A stretch of 40,047 nt of DNA. It comes from Pirellulales bacterium (lineage in GTDB: Bacteria; Planctomycetota; Planctomycetia; Pirellulales; JAIMBC01). A program made the translations under genes and the position numbers. The notes beneath the pieces were generated by a model that saw only the letters and a list, made by a program, of their open reading frames with translations, did no database searches and was not told where the DNA came from. Location of the stretch: assembly GCA_023511675.1 (NCBI GenBank), contig JAIMBC010000016.1, forward strand, positions 1 to 40,047. The letters run 5' to 3'. Position 1 is the first letter of the stretch. Every line of letters begins with the position of its first letter. This document shows, one piece after another, positions 16,930 to 26,000 of this stretch.

Positions 16930-19021
16930 CTACTCCTGGCCGTCGCCGTTGCACCAGGGACAACTCACCTTGCCGGTGCCGTTGCAGTAGTCGCAAGGTA
17001 CGCGCCTGTCTACCGAGCCGCCCTGGGGGGTGAAACCCGCGGCGCCAACGGCCTGGCGCGCACGCACCTTACCCTCAGAGCAGCCACGCACCGGGCAATC
17101 GATGGCACCCAGACCGCCGCACCCCAGACAGGCATGGGCCGACCACGCCTGCCACTCGGTGTTCATGGCCACACGCAGCCCGGTGGGCTCGCCTCCGGCG
17201 GCGCTGGTATCGACATACAGCCAGCCTGCACTACCATCAAAATCGCGGCCGCCCTGTTGCTGACAGAATGCATTGAGCTGTTCGAGTTCGCGTTTCTTCA
17301 GCTTGAAACGTCCCCGGTTGGCATACATGGCCAGCCGCCGCAGGTTGTTGACGGCCTGACTCATGCCCGGGGCCTCGGCCAGGGCGCCCTTGAAATAATT
17401 GATGGCCACGGCCACATGGCCCAGCCGCAGCTCGATGATGGCCAGGTTGTTCATCGTCGCAGCGTTCTTGGGCGCCCGCTTGAGCGCTTCTTTGAAGGCC
17501 CGCTGGGCCTCGGCCGTATCGCGGAACTCCAGCGCCTCGATGAGGCCCAGCAAGAAGATGGCCCGCGGGCGCTCGGGGGCCAGCTTGTTGGCCTCTTTGA
17601 GCTTCTTGCGGGCAGCGTCGGCCTGGTGTGCGGCGAGCAGCTCGCACGCCTCGCTGGCCAAGCGGTCGGCCTCCACGGCGGGCTGAAGTTGCTGGAGCAG
17701 CTCCTGGGCCCGGGCGACGACCTCGGGCACAGCCAGCGGATCGCTTGCCACTCGACTACAGAGGTCGATGCGCTCGACGTCCGAGCCGCAGGCCGCCACG
17801 GCTCGGTCCAGCTCTTCTCGCGTGGCAAAAGAACTCTGCGGGGCGGCAGAGTCCGGCTGGGGGGCATCGAGTGGCTGTGGCATGGTCTCTTCGCCCGCGC
17901 TAGCGCCCGCCTGGGGCTGCTTTGCACCTGCACGCCGTGACGGATTGGCACCGGAGCGGCCCGTGTCTTGGGGCACATTGGCAGCGCTATTGCCTGCGGC
18001 TGCGTCAGGGGAGGTGATCTCGCTGGCCGAACCGCCTTCGGCGTCAGTGCCCTCGTCTGGGAGGCTGCCACCGGCTGGCGTTGCGCCAGGTGGGGTCGAT
18101 GGCACGTCTGTGCTCCCTAGTGCCGGAGGCTGCGAGATAGCAGCGGCGCCGCGTTTTGCATCACCAGTTGCTGTGGCGCCACTGGCATCGGACGCCTGCG
18201 ACGGTAGTGCTCCTACTTCGCCGGGCTGTGCCGGTCCGTCAGCCGCCCCCGCCGTTGCCGGCGGGGGATTGCGCCCGCTAGAGGTCATCTCGCTGCCAGG
18301 TGATGGGCTGCCAGTCGTGCTGGTGCTCTGCGTGGCAGTTTGGGCAGGCGATGAGGGGGGGGAGTTAGCCTTGCTGCCCACTACAAGTGCTTCAGGCGCC
18401 AGGTTGGCAACGCGCGGCCCGCCGCTCGACAGCAGCATGCCGAGGCCAAGGCCCACAATCAGCAGCACTGCCCCACCAGCCACCAGCAGTGCCCACTGAG
18501 GTGCAGCGGCTTTGCTTTTGGCACTTGCCGCGCGCGAGCGAGGTTGACGCTCCGACTCGGGCCGCTGGGGAGTGGAGGCAGCACGTAGCGGAATTGGTCT
18601 GGGCGGGACCGAATGGATCGGATCCAGACTCACGCTCGGATGAGGGCCCGCTTCTGCCGACTTGGGCGGTGCGTCTGACACCGTTTCAGTGAGCGCCTCG
18701 AGGCCAGCATGCGTGGCAGCGCCGCGCAGCGCGGCATCGTAACCGGCCTTACGTTTTGGATCGCAGAGTCCATCGCGCGCCTGCGCGATCTCTGCCAGCA
18801 GCCTCACGGCGTGTTCGCTGTGGCGGCTGGCCTGGTAGCGGTGCACGGCTGCATACCGCTCTTGGGCCTGCTGCTGGATCCGCTCGATGTCTGACTCAAA
18901 GGCTGGCAGGCCGAGCAGATCATACCAGGTGGGCGGCCGCCTATGGGGGGGGGATGCCCAGCCACTCGGCGTAGGGGTCGAATCCCGACACAGCCGCATC
19001 TTCGCTCGATGTGTTCTGCAT
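16930..19021 (-). CDS. J-domain-like/TPR membrane protein with DnaJ-type zinc motifs; apparent frameshift
   Basis: Reading from the ATG at 19021-19019 (AGGAG 10 bases upstream), the protein begins MQNTSSEDAAVSGFDPYAEWLGIPP and then runs into a nine-C tract (plus-strand G9 at 18945-18953) and a TAG. Removing one C joins it to WLGIPPHRRPPTWYDLLGL and a long open frame to 16930, giving about 696 residues. Without correction, the only in-frame start for the body is ATG 18999, giving 689 residues with a nonsense N-terminus. Domains in restored order: J-domain-like planctomycete motif (about 15-95), Pro/Ser-rich spacer, one membrane helix (about 173-197), long Ser/Ala/Pro/Gly-rich region, helical and TPR units (about 390-570), and a C-terminal zinc region with CLGCGGLG, CPVRGCSEG, CDYCNGTG and CPWCNGDG, as in DnaJ central domains. 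This suggests a membrane-anchored chaperone-like or assembly protein. The gene body looks intact and under coding constraint. Confidence 0.8.
18945..18953 (+). repeat. G9 homopolymer at frameshift site
   Basis: Nine consecutive G on the plus strand (C9 in the coding sense) exactly where the conserved N-terminal motif of the J/TPR protein loses frame. Eight residues of C would restore an uninterrupted gene. A second tract of eight G lies in the same gene near 18355. Either slippage biology or a sequencing/assembly miscount could explain it. Confidence 0.9.
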
Positions 19022-19267
19022 GCCTGCCAGCTCCTGAGTCCAGAGACAAACTCGCCTGCACCTGGTAATACGCGGCACTGCGGCGGATCTTACACTGTTT
19101 TCCTTGTGCAAGCGAGTTTTTTCCCACGCCCTGGGGCGGGTATGCTGCGGCAGGTCGGTTCATGCGCGCCGGACGCCTGGCCCACGCCATGCCAGCACCC
19201 GCCCTGCACGTCTGCTCGAACTCGCTTGTGTACAGCTTGCTGCTGGAGTAGGCCCCGCTGTCACGCC

Positions 19268-20572
19268 TCACCTCTTGCCCAGGCAATACAAGTGCTTGCG
19301 TCCGCGGGCCAGCAGCAGGCCGTCGCTGGCGGCAAGCGAGGCCACAAACGTATCGTCGAGCTGGCTCTTGGCCAGCAGGCGATACTTGTCGTCTGCCGCC
19401 ACCACATAGCAGTCGCCCGTGGTGCTGAGGAAGTACACGCGGCCTTCGGCCGCCAGCGGAGAGGCCTTGAACTCGCCGGCCAACCGCTGTTTCCAGCGCA
19501 TGCGGCCGCTGTGGCGATCGTAGCACTTGGCCACGCCCTGATCGGTAATGGTGAAGATCAGGTCTCCCCACACCACGGGCGAGCAACTGTCTGGCGTGGC
19601 ATCAGACTGGCTCCAGGCGATCTCGCGCGGCGAGCGTTCGCCCTTCTGTTCGCTACCCAGCGGCACGCCGAACAAGTCACCGCGCATGCCGCGGGTGGCG
19701 TAGATCATGCCGTCTGCGAAGGTGGGGCCGCACACGGTGCGTCCGCCGCGCAGGCCGGGGAGGTACCAGAGCTGCTCTCCGGTGGCGGGGTCGTAGGCAT
19801 CGAGCTGGTTGGCCCCCATCACCACCAATTCCCAGCGGTCGGCGCCGCGGCACAGCAGGGGGGTGGTGTAGGCGTCGCATTCTTCAGCTTGTGCGGCGGT
19901 CATGCGCAGCGTTTTCCACTTCTGGCGGCCGGTGCGTTTGTCGTACGCTACCAGGTAGCTGACGGCTTGGTGCTGGGCATGCTCGGGCAGGTCCGCCAGC
20001 GAGTCCTGCATGACCGCCACGATCACGACGTTGCCGACAATCACGGGGCTGGCGGCATGTCCCCACCAGATGGTAAAGGGGCCGTGCTCCTGCTGGAGGT
20101 TGTGCCGCCAGAGTTCCGCCCCTTGCATGTCGTACGCGGCCAGCTCGCCATTGCCAAAGTGCACAATCACCCGCTCGCCATCGGTCGCGGGCGAGGGGCT
20201 GGCCAGGTTGTGCAGCTCGTGAAAGGTCTGCGCGCCGCGGCGGGGCTTGCCGCGCGGCACCTCACCTGTGCCCACCCGCTGTTGCCAGACCAGGCTGCCG
20301 TCCTGCTTGCTGTAGCGCAACAGCAGGAGCTGGCGTCCCTGCTGTGCGGTAAGAAACACCGCGTCTTGCCAGACAGCGGGCGTGCTGTTGCCCCACTCGG
20401 GGATGGGCACCTTCCAGAGCAGGTTGCGGCTTTCGTTCCAGACGAGCGGCAGCCCCTGCTCCCGGCTCGTGCCTGTGCCCTCAGGCCCGCGCCACTGCGG
20501 CCAGTTGCCTGCCAGGGCAAGTGAGAGGCAGGCCGCCCAGATCAAAACCGCAAGCCCGCCGGCGCAGCGCAC
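19268..20572 (-). CDS. Secreted PQQ-like beta-propeller protein
   Basis: A 434-residue protein with a signal peptide (MRCAGGLAVLIWAACLSLALA, cleavage before GNWPQWRG). The mature start NWPQWRGPEGTG is the conserved opening of the planctomycete PQQ-like propeller family. Blade motifs with a hydrophobic strand followed by DxxTGxxxW-like turns recur: SKQDGSLVWQQ, AYDMQGAELWRH, AYDKRTGRQKWK, AYDPATGEQLWY and CYDRHSGRMRWKQ. No quinoprotein dehydrogenase catalytic motif is seen, so it is probably a binding or scaffold propeller acting outside the cytoplasmic membrane rather than an alcohol dehydrogenase. The start is GTG at 20572 with GGGAG 9 bases before it. It begins 21 bases after the thioredoxin stop and is probably expressed from the thioredoxin promoter. 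The substrate is unknown. Confidence 0.88.
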   Translation of the reverse strand: MRCAGGLAVLIWAACLSLALAGNWPQWRGPEGTGTSREQGLPLVWNESRNLLWKVPIPEWGNSTPAVWQDAVFLTAQQGRQLLLLRYSKQDGSLVWQQRVGTGEVPRGKPRRGAQTFHELHNLASPSPATDGERVIVHFGNGELAAYDMQGAELWRHNLQQEHGPFTIWWGHAASPVIVGNVVIVAVMQDSLADLPEHAQHQAVSYLVAYDKRTGRQKWKTLRMTAAQAEECDAYTTPLLCRGADRWELVVMGANQLDAYDPATGEQLWYLPGLRGGRTVCGPTFADGMIYATRGMRGDLFGVPLGSEQKGERSPREIAWSQSDATPDSCSPVVWGDLIFTITDQGVAKCYDRHSGRMRWKQRLAGEFKASPLAAEGRVYFLSTTGDCYVVAADDKYRLLAKSQLDDTFVASLAASDGLLLARGRKHLYCLGKR

Positions 20573-20593
20573 AGGTGCGCTCCCACGTTGCGG

Positions 20594-20917
20594 CTACTTC
20601 GCCGCCTCGAGCATGGCGCGCAGCGATCTGGCGTCGGCCCCAACGCGGCGGTCGACCTCTTGCCCGCCCTTGAAAACAATGAACGTGGGGATGCTCATCA
20701 CGCCGTACTTCTGGGCGGTAGCGGGGCTTTCGTCCACATTCAGCTTACCCACCTTGACCGTGCCCTGATACTCGCGGGCCAGTTCCTCGACCAGCGGTGC
20801 GATGGCACGGCACGGCCCGCACCAGGGAGCCCAGAAGTCCACCAGCACGGGGGTGGAAGAGGCCAGCACGTCGGCCTCGAAATTGGCATCGGTGAATTCC
20901 AGAGCGGCGCCTGCCAT
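20594..20917 (-). CDS. trxA: Thioredoxin
   Basis: A 107-residue thioredoxin, a cytosolic disulfide reductase. The redox site is WCGPC with Cys33 and Cys36; the buried Asp27 (LVDFWAP), the cis-proline Pro77 (SIPTFIVF) and the GKLNVDESP segment are in the expected places. The length is standard. The open frame extends 25 codons further upstream, but the ATG at 20917-20915 is preferred because it gives the canonical N-terminus and has GGAG 9 bases upstream. The extended version would also overlap the probable transcribed leader with an unusual Arg/Cys-rich sequence. It is first in a two-gene unit with the propeller protein, driven by the promoter at 21002-21029. Confidence 0.95.
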   Translation of the reverse strand: MAGAALEFTDANFEADVLASSTPVLVDFWAPWCGPCRAIAPLVEELAREYQGTVKVGKLNVDESPATAQKYGVMSIPTFIVFKGGQEVDRRVGADARSLRAMLEAAK

Positions 20918-21001
20918 GCAATGTCTCCAACAGCAGCTACGCCGGCGGCCGCGGTTCGCTGAACCCGGCGTGCCGGTATGCGACGAATCCAACGTGCCCG
21001 C

Positions 21002-21029
21002 ATTATAGCGCGGCCGACGCCATGGTCAA
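21002..21029 (-). promoter_or_regulatory. Near-consensus sigma70 promoter for trxA
   Basis: On the minus strand, TTGACC (21029-21024) and TATAAT (21007-21002) are 16 bases apart. The -10 box is perfect and the -35 has one mismatch. Transcription would start near 20995, leaving a leader of about 78 bases before the trxA ATG. Upstream, an inverted repeat GGCCGGCT/AGCCGGCC (21050-21057 and 21088-21095) lies between the end of the pseudopilin operon and this promoter. Confidence 0.75.
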
Positions 21030-21189
21030 CGCACGCCACCAGCGGCGGCGGCCGGCTCCCAACACGGCGTGCCACGCGCCCGCCGCCAGCCGGCCCGCGG
21101 CCCGCTCGGAACGTGGCGAGGTGTGGCTCGAACTCCCATGTTCCTCCAGCTCCGCCCCCCGCGCTCCACACCGCCGCCCGCCCGCGAAC

Positions 21190-23016
21190 CTATTCCGGCA
21201 GGAACTCCTGCACCACGGTTACCTCGCGGATCTGCCGCGATGAGGGCTCGTACACGCGTATCTTCACCTGAATCCCCCGCAGTGGCACGGCATAGGGCGG
21301 GGGGGCCTCGCGCTCGTTGGCATCGTCTACGCCGTTTAGATTGTCGTTATCCACGCCGTCGGTTCCCTCATCGATCAGATTGTTCGCAAAAGGCCCCTCC
21401 CCTTGATTGAACCCGTCTCGCTCGTAGTGGTCGCTCCATGTGTCGTACACCATGCTCAGGCCGCTGCGCGGATCGCCCGGCCCGGAGAAATGCGAGAAGG
21501 GAACCGTACCCGGCTGCACGCCATTCGTATCGTTCAGGTAGTTCAGATCCACGTAGGCGCCCATGCCCACCACCCGCGCGGAACGCTGGGCCGGCGGCAA
21601 GTTGATCCACTGCTGAAACACTTGCAGGTACCCCGGATCGCCCGGCTGGTACACGCCCTGCCCCTGGGCGTCTGTCAGCACCACGGCCTGGGGGTCGTAC
21701 GCCTTGACGTCGAAAGACAGCACGTTGGTGAGGATCGCATCCTCCGCCACGCGCAGCGCGTAGAAGCCATAGCGGCGGTTGGTCTGCAACAGCCTGCTGG
21801 GTACAGGCGGCGTGACGCCCGGATCGATAAACTCCTGCCAGGGCGGCTGGTCCACCCACAGGTCGAGCGGCTTCTGCCAGGGCGTGCCGGCATTGTTGAT
21901 GGTATTCGCCAGGTCCACCACCTGCCTGTTAGTGGTGATGCCTGGCGGCATATAGGTGGGGTCGTTGGTTATGGCCAGTCCGCCCGGCACGATCAACTGG
22001 CTGAAGGGATCGCCGTACAGATTGGATTGCACAGTGGAGGCATTTCCCGGCAGGTTGGGCCAGCTTGGCGGACTGCCGCTAGCAGGGGTCGGCGGTGCGA
22101 TGAGCGGAAAGGGCCACAGCCCCATGGGAGACGCATTGACGTCGAAGGCGCTGCACTCGGCCAGGGTGGGCAGGCCCAGGCGGCCCCAGAAGCGCACATC
22201 GTGGGGGTAGGCATAGGGCTGATGCGCGTAGCGGTTCTCTCGCTTGGTGAGATCTCCCAGCGAGTTGGCCACGATGCGCACCGGATACGGCCCGCCGGGT
22301 GTGCGATCCAGATTGCCGCCCTCTTGCCGTGCTGAGATGTCGTACAGCGCATAGTAGCCGCCCTGCTGGAGCATCTCGGGCGGTATTTCTGCGGCAGGCA
22401 CCACCAGCAGCACGCGGCGGTAGAGCGTGTTGTGCCGTACGAACCAGGCCACCTCTGCCACCTGGGACTGGATGGTGACAAAATTGAAGGGCGGCTGCCA
22501 GTTGGGAGGCTGAGGCTGCGGCAGCGTGAAATTCGGCAGCGGCGGCACGGCAAAGCGGCCGATGAACGGCTTTCCCTGGCTCCGCGTGGTGAACATCAAA
22601 ATATCGTCAAAGTCGCCGACAGAATTGTCCGGCAGCGGCGTGGCCCGCACGGTATTGACCGCCACCTGCGGGGCAGACACCAGGGACGTGGGGCTTTGCA
22701 AATTGGCGTTCTGGAACGGCTCCACCACCACGCCCTCGACATACTCGAAGTAGCCCTTGTTCTCCTCCGGGCGCAACGGCGGACGCATGGGAGCGGTGAC
22801 TCCGGCCAGGTCCTCCTGCAAGCGGTGCCGTACAGCACGCAGCCGCTCCGCCGCTTCCAGCAGCGCACGGCTGTCCGCCACGCGGCCGCCCACATAGCCG
22901 AACAGCGTGACCACCGCCGCCATCATGATCAGCGTCAGGGCGGTGGCCAGCAGCACCTCCACCAGCGTGAAGCCGCGCCTGCAAACCGTTCCACTCTGGA
23001 CCCTTGCCGTTCTCAT
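21190..23016 (-). CDS. Pseudopilin, GspJ/PilW-like, large
   Basis: A 608-residue protein with a type IV prepilin leader: MRTARVQSGTVCRRG, then FTLVEVLLATALTLIMMAAVV. Cleavage would follow Gly15, and the +5 Glu is present. The helix continues with RALLEAAERLRAVRHRLQEDL, as in GspJ/PilW minor pilins. Typical GspJ is about 200 residues, so the globular part is greatly enlarged. The C-terminus carries an Asp/Asn-rich loop (DEGTDGVDNDNLNGVDDANE) resembling calcium-binding loops. Minor pseudopilins of this class sit at the tip of the secretion pseudopilus together with I and K. The ATG lies 2 bases after the stop of the giant K-like gene, so translation is probably coupled. It is the last gene of the secretion cluster as seen here. 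Confidence 0.82.
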   Translation of the reverse strand: MRTARVQSGTVCRRGFTLVEVLLATALTLIMMAAVVTLFGYVGGRVADSRALLEAAERLRAVRHRLQEDLAGVTAPMRPPLRPEENKGYFEYVEGVVVEPFQNANLQSPTSLVSAPQVAVNTVRATPLPDNSVGDFDDILMFTTRSQGKPFIGRFAVPPLPNFTLPQPQPPNWQPPFNFVTIQSQVAEVAWFVRHNTLYRRVLLVVPAAEIPPEMLQQGGYYALYDISARQEGGNLDRTPGGPYPVRIVANSLGDLTKRENRYAHQPYAYPHDVRFWGRLGLPTLAECSAFDVNASPMGLWPFPLIAPPTPASGSPPSWPNLPGNASTVQSNLYGDPFSQLIVPGGLAITNDPTYMPPGITTNRQVVDLANTINNAGTPWQKPLDLWVDQPPWQEFIDPGVTPPVPSRLLQTNRRYGFYALRVAEDAILTNVLSFDVKAYDPQAVVLTDAQGQGVYQPGDPGYLQVFQQWINLPPAQRSARVVGMGAYVDLNYLNDTNGVQPGTVPFSHFSGPGDPRSGLSMVYDTWSDHYERDGFNQGEGPFANNLIDEGTDGVDNDNLNGVDDANEREAPPPYAVPLRGIQVKIRVYEPSSRQIREVTVVQEFLPE

Positions 23017-23018
23017 GG

Positions 23019-26000
23019 CTACTCCAGAATCCGCTCCACCAGCACCGCACGCTGGATGTTCAGGTCTTCGCCCCGCTGGAAGCCCACCGGTATGGAGCGG
23101 TCGAAGATAAAGAACCCGCGGTGCCGCCTGACCTCTCCCGTGTCGCTGCCCAGCTCGCGCACGATGCGGAAGCCGTCGGGATAATGCGGCACATCCGGCG
23201 GCGTGTTCGTGGGATCGGTGATCGGCACCCGCTCGACCTCGAAGAATCCCACCGTGATCCAGATGGCGTACACGTTCGAGCGGGTCGTCAGCACGTTGCC
23301 CAGCTTGAAGTACGCCTCGTATCGGAAGTTGGGATTGCGGTTGGTATTGTTGTAGTCGTACTGCCGGGCCGCCAGCGGGTAGGGGTCGTCGGCAGGTGGC
23401 ACAGCAAGAATGCTGTCCGCTGCGAACAGCGGGCGCGTGGCGTCCGCGGGATGGGCCCTCATGAACGTGCCGTCCACAAGGCCTTTTTGCAATTGGAGTA
23501 GTGGCAAGGAGGGATCGAATGGCACTTGGTACGTATTGCCGAACGAGCGGAACGGGTTGCCCAGCCGTGCAGGCCCCGGGTTGCGACCGTACGGGTCACC
23601 CAGGCGAGAGCTGGCCACACTCAACCAGAACTGTGGGCCGGACCACTCAGGGTCGTTGCTGTAGTCCTGCCGCATGTTCATCACGGCCCGCCAGATTTTG
23701 TCATCGACGTCCGGCACCGTATTGAGGTTGATCTTGCCCGGCTCGCGGTAGCGCGAGATGCGGTTGTACGGCGGATGGAACTCGTGCGGCCCCGCCGCCG
23801 TGCCCTGCAACAGGGCGGGGTTGAGCAGCACTTCGCACCCGCTGAAGCGCGAGGGGACGTGCACGTATTCCAGCAGCCGATAGAAATTACCTGAGAAATT
23901 ACCTGCGTGTGGGGCGTTGGTGTTGGCCGAATGGAAAAAGTTCAACAGGTGAGAGAACGGCGGACCGCCCGCGCCGTTAGGCTGCATGTCGGCGTAATGG
24001 TCCGAGAACTTCTCGATGCGCGTACCCAGCTCGTGTTGCAACCGCGCGGGGGCGCTGGTGGGCACCAGCAGCAGCTCCATGGGGCTCAGGAACGGGCGGT
24101 TGTTCCATGCGAGCCACGGGAAGGGCCGCACGGGATCTCCCAGGTAGTTGGGGTCATAGCCGTTCGGATAGAGCGGCTGGTGGGCCGGGTTGTTGACGTA
24201 GGCCTGCGTGTACCAGCGTTCGTTGGGGGCCTGCGCGGCAGTCAGCTCCTGAAACGGACGGTTGAGGTACCCGAGTGTCTGTGCCAGGTTGTGCCCGAAG
24301 TTCCACGTGCCCTGCGTGGGGTTGGTGAAGTCGTCCTGGTCCACCTCGTCCTCGTCGGTCAGCCGAGGAGGCTCGGTGGGATCCGTCGGCCAAGGAGGCT
24401 CGGTGGGATCCGTAGGCGGCTCGTCGCGATCCGTACTCCTTGCCAGGGCATGCAACATCGGCTGCTGCCAGATGTTGTAGGTGCTGCCCGCCGCGGGCGT
24501 GCGCGGGAAGCCGCGCTGGCGTGTGGCAAAGCGGATGGGGTTTTTGTGATCTTCCCGCCGGTTCTGCTCCTGGGCCTCATCGTCCGGATCCCATTGTGGA
24601 AGCATCGTGGCCGGACGCCGATCGTCTCCGTTGAACACGGTGAGATCGATGGGCATCCAGTCGATGGTCAGGTAGGGGTTCACCGGCAGGTTCGGGTTGT
24701 AATTGACGTTCGGAGAACGGTCCCAGTTGAACGGCTCGGGGTTCCAGGGCAGGGTCGGATCGGCCAGGCGCTGCAAGAACACGGTTCGGTACTGGAGCAC
24801 CGTACCCGTCCCGGCAAAGCCATTGTCCCGCAATTCACGGAAGGGCGTGTTGGCCATCGAGTCGAAAGGCTTGTCCAGCACGGGCGCGCCCGGGTTGGAG
24901 GCGGGAGACACCTGGTTCGTCAGCGGATCGACGTCAAAGAAGCAATCCGCGCGCAATGTCCCGGGCGCCTGGAGCAGACTGCCGGGCGGCACGGGGTAAT
25001 ACGACCCTGGCAGCGGCTCGGATACGCTCACGCCCACCTGCTGGAAGTTGGCGTCATAGTTGGCCTGCTGTCCAGCAGGAAGATCTGCTGCAGCCACAAT
25101 GGTGATCGGCGGCTTGATGTCCGTCCCAATCGTGGGATAGCTGTATGGCACGGTGGGGGAATTGTTCGTGACGTTCATGGGATTGAGGCGCACCTGTTGC
25201 GGTGGCGGCTCTCCCTGGTTCTGATCCGACCAGCCGATCTGCATCGCCGGCCGCGGGCCGATCACACAGTACTCGCCGGGGCCCAACGTCACCGGCCCGC
25301 TGCGGTTGTAATAGGTGCGGCCATCCTCGGGCGAGCCTTGCGGCGCCACAGGAGCGAACCAAACAAACCGCTCCAGCTCGACCGGTTCGCGCTGGGCCTG
25401 CGGTCCGAGCGTGGGAAGCAGGCTGAAGTGGTCCGGTTGCAGCGAGACAATGTCCGGCGCTTGCTGGCAGCGCCGCGCCACGTCGTTTTGCGGGTAGTTT
25501 TGCGGGTCGCTGTAGCGGCTGCGGCTGATGGCCAGCCGCCACACCGGCCGTCCGTCCGGGGCCGTGCGGCCCAGATCCAGCCGCCCGTCCGGCAGGTAAA
25601 GGTCTCCCACCAGCGCCGGATTGTTCGGGTTGCGCGTGCAGTAAAGCTCGAACAGGGCCACGCCCTCGGGCACCCGGTACTGGTCGAGATCGTCATCTCC
25701 CTCGTCGCGCAACTGATTGTTCTGTCCGTTGGCCGACTCGATGAACCTCAGGTCGCGTACATGCCGGTCGTGCCAGGCCATGGTCTCGGTAAGCAGCAGT
25801 TCCGGATACTCCAGGCCCCACACCAGGCGGCGGTCGGGGTTGGCAAGCGTACTGTCGTCGGTGAAGTTCGGATCGTCGTCCTGCGTGCCAAAGATGCCGT
25901 CCGGGCCGGCGGGATTCACTCCCACCACGCCGTCCACCGTCCAGCCGTTGAACGGGTTCACATCGTACTCGAACGGGGTCATGATCGAGTCGCGGTCCAT

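Noticed and set aside
19080-19110. Possible promoter (TTGCAC and TAAGAT) before the J/TPR gene
   Set aside because: The hexamers are only 13 bases apart and no better -35 is found at 16-18 bases.
19109-19228. Inverted repeat CAAGCGAGTT/AACTCGCTTG with a 100-base spacer
   Set aside because: Ten base pairs with a long spacer in a GC-rich gap can arise by chance. There is no second copy or nearby mobile element.
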